Shown: piece by piece, positions 6,513 through 8,478 of the stretch
Numbering within the stretch: the stretch's first letter is position 1
Layout: each line of letters starts with the position of its first letter
Assembly (NCBI GenBank): GCA_043718985.1
Contig: JAYSUQ010000256.1
Coordinates: forward strand, 1 to 8,478
Direction: 5' to 3'
Source of the DNA: UBA4416 sp043718985
GTDB lineage: Bacteria; Bacteroidota; Bacteroidia; B-17B0; Aurantibacillaceae
Length of the DNA: 8,478 nt
Made by a program: the position numbers and the translations under genes
Notes under the pieces: model-generated
What the model saw: the letters and a program-made list of their open reading frames with translations, nothing else
What the model was told of the DNA's origin: nothing
Database searches by the model: none

Positions 6513-6546
6513 AAAAAAGGTTGTAGTTAATACCACAACCTTTTTT
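6513..6546 (-). terminator. Intrinsic terminator of the endonuclease gene
   Basis: AAAAAAGGTTGT (6513-6524) is perfectly complementary to ACAACCTTTTTT (6535-6546), a 12-bp stem. After one A/C mismatch, GT and AC also pair around the loop TAAT. On the minus strand the GGTTGT/ACAACC core is followed by six T's. It starts 16 bases past the stop of the endonuclease gene and separates it from the repeat-protein unit, which therefore needs its own promoter. Confidence 0.88.
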
Positions 6547-6562
6547 ACCGTTGTTAAATTAT

Positions 6563-8478
6563 TTATTGTATTACTAATTTACGTGTTACTTTTTCGTTTT
6601 TATAAGTAACATTAACAAAATAAATACCTGCATTTAATTTTACATCGTTAAACGGAATGGTATTAAAACCATTATCGAGTGCTAATGTTTTTGTAAAAAC
6701 AGTTTTACCAGCAACATCGGTAATTGTCATGTTGGTTTTACCGCTTAACTCTTTCACGTCAATGTATAAATTAAATTCGCCTGTAGATGGGTTTGGTGCT
6801 ATAACGTAATCAAAATGATTTAATACTGTTTCTTTTAATCCAACCGAACCATTTGTGTAACAAGGGAAAGTAGGATTTGCAATATAAGTCATCGTTGTAA
6901 AATCTATATAACAAGCATAGCGCACGCTATCAATAAAAGCATTACGATTACCTTGTAACGAATCTAAAAAATCGTTACGAGATATTTCCCAACTATCTGG
7001 TAAATCTTGAAAATGCCATTTTTTTAAGATATTTTGATCTTGTCCATAATTTATACTTCCACTAATTGGGTTACGAAATTTCCAGTTTTGAGCTACTCCG
7101 CTGGCATTATTTTGGGTGTTGTATGCCGTAGCCATATACATTACTGCGCGAGCAAAATCGCCTTTATGCTGGTTACGTGGTTCAAACACACTATTATTAG
7201 TTGCATTTAAGCCCCATTTGGCTTGCAAATATCCGCCAGTGTACGTTACGGGTTCGCCCATTGGGTAATTACTTCTCACTCCGTTTACATCATTTTGATT
7301 TGTTGGAAATAAATGATGTTGATCATTGTATTCTTTACGCTCAACATTATTTGGTGAGGCTCCGCTTCCATCGGCTGGGTTTGTTGGCATCCAGTTATGG
7401 CAATAGCTATGTTCACGACTCATGTAACCCCAAGCTAATGGCTCTGTGTATACATAGTTTTCGCTACTATAAACACATGTAATTACTTTGTCACCGTTGG
7501 CAGTATCGCGGGCTGTAAATAATTTAACCATCGTTTCATCGTAATTACCATAAAAAATAGATGTATGTGGGTAAATTAAGGCAGATAATGAGGTTAAAAA
7601 ATTAGTATTGCTTGTATTTAGTGTACTGTATTCTGATGTTGGCATCATTGAGCCAGCTGCATTAAAGCCATTTACTAATGGCATTGTTGTGTTATAATTT
7701 GTAAAAGAACCCGAACCATTATAACTATAAATAGCTAATTGGTAAGGCTTGTTAGCATAAATATTACTAATACCTAAATTGGTACCGTTACTTGTATAAA
7801 TTACTTTTGATGAACCAATTGCATCGCCAATTTTATAAAAAACACCATCTACTGGCATATCGGTAATGGTTGTTGACGATTCTTTTTTTAATATTAAATA
7901 GCCAGCCGGTGCACTAGTTGCAGCAACAAAACTAGCTGCCGCGCGGTACGATTTAAGGTTTGAAAACGATAACGCGGTTGGTTGATTTAATGGCTCTGTA
8001 GCTAAATTACCACCAACTCCATTTAAATTTATTACATAAGCTCCTTCGTTACTATCATCATTATTAATAGTTAATACTGCCGAGCGTGTGCCAGCAACCG
8101 ATGGGTTAAATGATAATACTAATGGGGTGTTTGAGGCTGCATTAATAGTAGCTGGAGCAAGTGGCGATGTTACAGAAAAATCGGAAGCAGCAGGCCCACT
8201 AAATGCATAAGAACTGATGTTTAAGGCGCCTACAGTTCCTAAATTTTCGATGGTAAAATTAACTGCTGTTGGTGTGCCAACTGCCGAATTAAATAATGCA
8301 GAATTACCACCCGATAAAATTGTAGTTGTATTTTGCTTTACATTAATTTCGGCAGCTGTTACAACAGCGGCAGCAATATTAACTTCATCTAAACCAACAT
8401 TATTGCCTGTTGCTTTTACTGCAAAAATCCATTTTAAATAGCGAGAATTTGAATTTGGTGTTACTGTGTAGTTAGTAA
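6563..8478 (-). CDS. Secreted endonuclease I family protein with T9SS sorting domain (5' end outside window)
   Basis: The frame stays open to the right edge; 637 residues are visible, and the methionine at 7858 is internal (visible residue 207), not the start. Domains in order: the end of a beta-sandwich (1-35); a choice-of-anchor-D/ASPM-like Ig domain (about 42-155, with GPAASDFSVT, VLSFNPSVAGTRSAVLTIN); a fibronectin III-like domain (about 160-265); an endonuclease I domain (about 275-520); and a T9SS type A sorting domain (about 553-637, with IAPNPSTGEF, GIYFVNV, RKLVIQ). Nuclease hallmarks are SREH (353-356, with the presumed catalytic H356), DQHHLFPTNQNDVNGVRSN (385-403), FEP and KGDFARAVMYMATAY (431-452), and LQGNRNAFID (507-516). 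Relatives such as Vibrio Vvn and E. coli EndA are metal-dependent, non-specific nucleases. The product should cross the outer membrane by T9SS and be surface-attached or released, where it could degrade extracellular DNA or RNA for nutrients. A strong terminator follows the stop. Confidence 0.92.
   Translation of the reverse strand, partial: TNYTVTPNSNSRYLKWIFAVKATGNNVGLDEVNIAAAVVTAAEINVKQNTTTILSGGNSALFNSAVGTPTAVNFTIENLGTVGALNISSYAFSGPAASDFSVTSPLAPATINAASNTPLVLSFNPSVAGTRSAVLTINNDDSNEGAYVINLNGVGGNLATEPLNQPTALSFSNLKSYRAAASFVAATSAPAGYLILKKESSTTITDMPVDGVFYKIGDAIGSSKVIYTSNGTNLGISNIYANKPYQLAIYSYNGSGSFTNYNTTMPLVNGFNAAGSMMPTSEYSTLNTSNTNFLTSLSALIYPHTSIFYGNYDETMVKLFTARDTANGDKVITCVYSSENYVYTEPLAWGYMSREHSYCHNWMPTNPADGSGASPNNVERKEYNDQHHLFPTNQNDVNGVRSNYPMGEPVTYTGGYLQAKWGLNATNNSVFEPRNQHKGDFARAVMYMATAYNTQNNASGVAQNWKFRNPISGSINYGQDQNILKKWHFQDLPDSWEISRNDFLDSLQGNRNAFIDSVRYACYIDFTTMTYIANPTFPCYTNGSVGLKETVLNHFDYVIAPNPSTGEFNLYIDVKELSGKTNMTITDVAGKTVFTKTLALDNGFNTIPFNDVKLNAGIYFVNVTYKNEKVTRKLVIQ

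Noticed and set aside
7201..7482. 93-residue plus-strand ORF
   Set aside because: Antisense to the catalytic core of the endonuclease domain, which has all its family motifs; this is a shadow frame.
7856..7858. ATG taken as the start of the endonuclease gene
   Set aside because: The frame continues without a stop from here to 8476 and encodes Fn3-like and choice-of-anchor-D sequence, so this Met is internal and the gene runs off the window.
8217..8441. 74-residue plus-strand ORF with a hydrophobic stretch
   Set aside because: Antisense to the Ala/Thr/Val-rich Ig-like part of the endonuclease gene; the hydrophobicity reflects that composition.
1..8478. Defence system, toxin-antitoxin module or mobile element
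   Set aside because: The small two-gene unit has toxin-antitoxin-like size, but neither protein shows a toxin or DNA-binding motif. There is no transposase, integrase, att-like repeat or composition shift.

Overview
The window reads as a chromosomal segment of an AT-rich member of the Bacteroidota (about one third G+C by eye). The lineage call rests on four things: a C-terminal type IX secretion (T9SS) type A sorting domain, a DUF5916 outer-membrane protein with an N-terminal CBM9-like domain, glutamine right after several predicted signal-peptidase sites, and A-rich rather than Shine-Dalgarno-like leaders. I cannot name a genus. I see no tRNA, rRNA, CRISPR array, transposase, integrase or phage gene.

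Layout. Positions 2-1240 (+ strand) hold the 3' end of an unknown gene and two small exported proteins of unknown function (244-675, 746-1240), separated by a strong intrinsic terminator. A two-way terminator at 1239-1273 divides them from ilvE, a branched-chain aminotransferase read on the minus strand (1294-2358). A 150-base divergent spacer follows, then a LysM-containing M23 peptidase on the plus strand (2509-3471). That gene runs tail to tail into a minus-strand gene for a CBM9-like/DUF5916 outer-membrane protein (3468-5693); the two stop codons share the bases TTAA.

The rest is all minus strand. A compact two-gene unit comes next: a 147-residue protein made of four exact 25-residue repeats (5986-6429), followed after 2 bases by a 77-residue protein (5750-5983). 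Last is a large secreted endonuclease I-family protein (6563 to beyond 8478) with its own terminator; its N-terminus lies outside the window.

How the genes fit together. Five of the nine genes encode exported or envelope proteins: two small secreted proteins, a peptidoglycan hydrolase, an outer-membrane beta-barrel and a T9SS-exported nuclease. ilvE is ordinary amino-acid metabolism and stands alone, with no other ilv or leu gene beside it. Nothing here forms an obvious defence system or biosynthetic pathway. The least explained element is the repeat-protein/small-protein pair at 5750-6429. Two genes (2509 and 5693) must start at TTG, because their frames offer no ATG before the mature protein.
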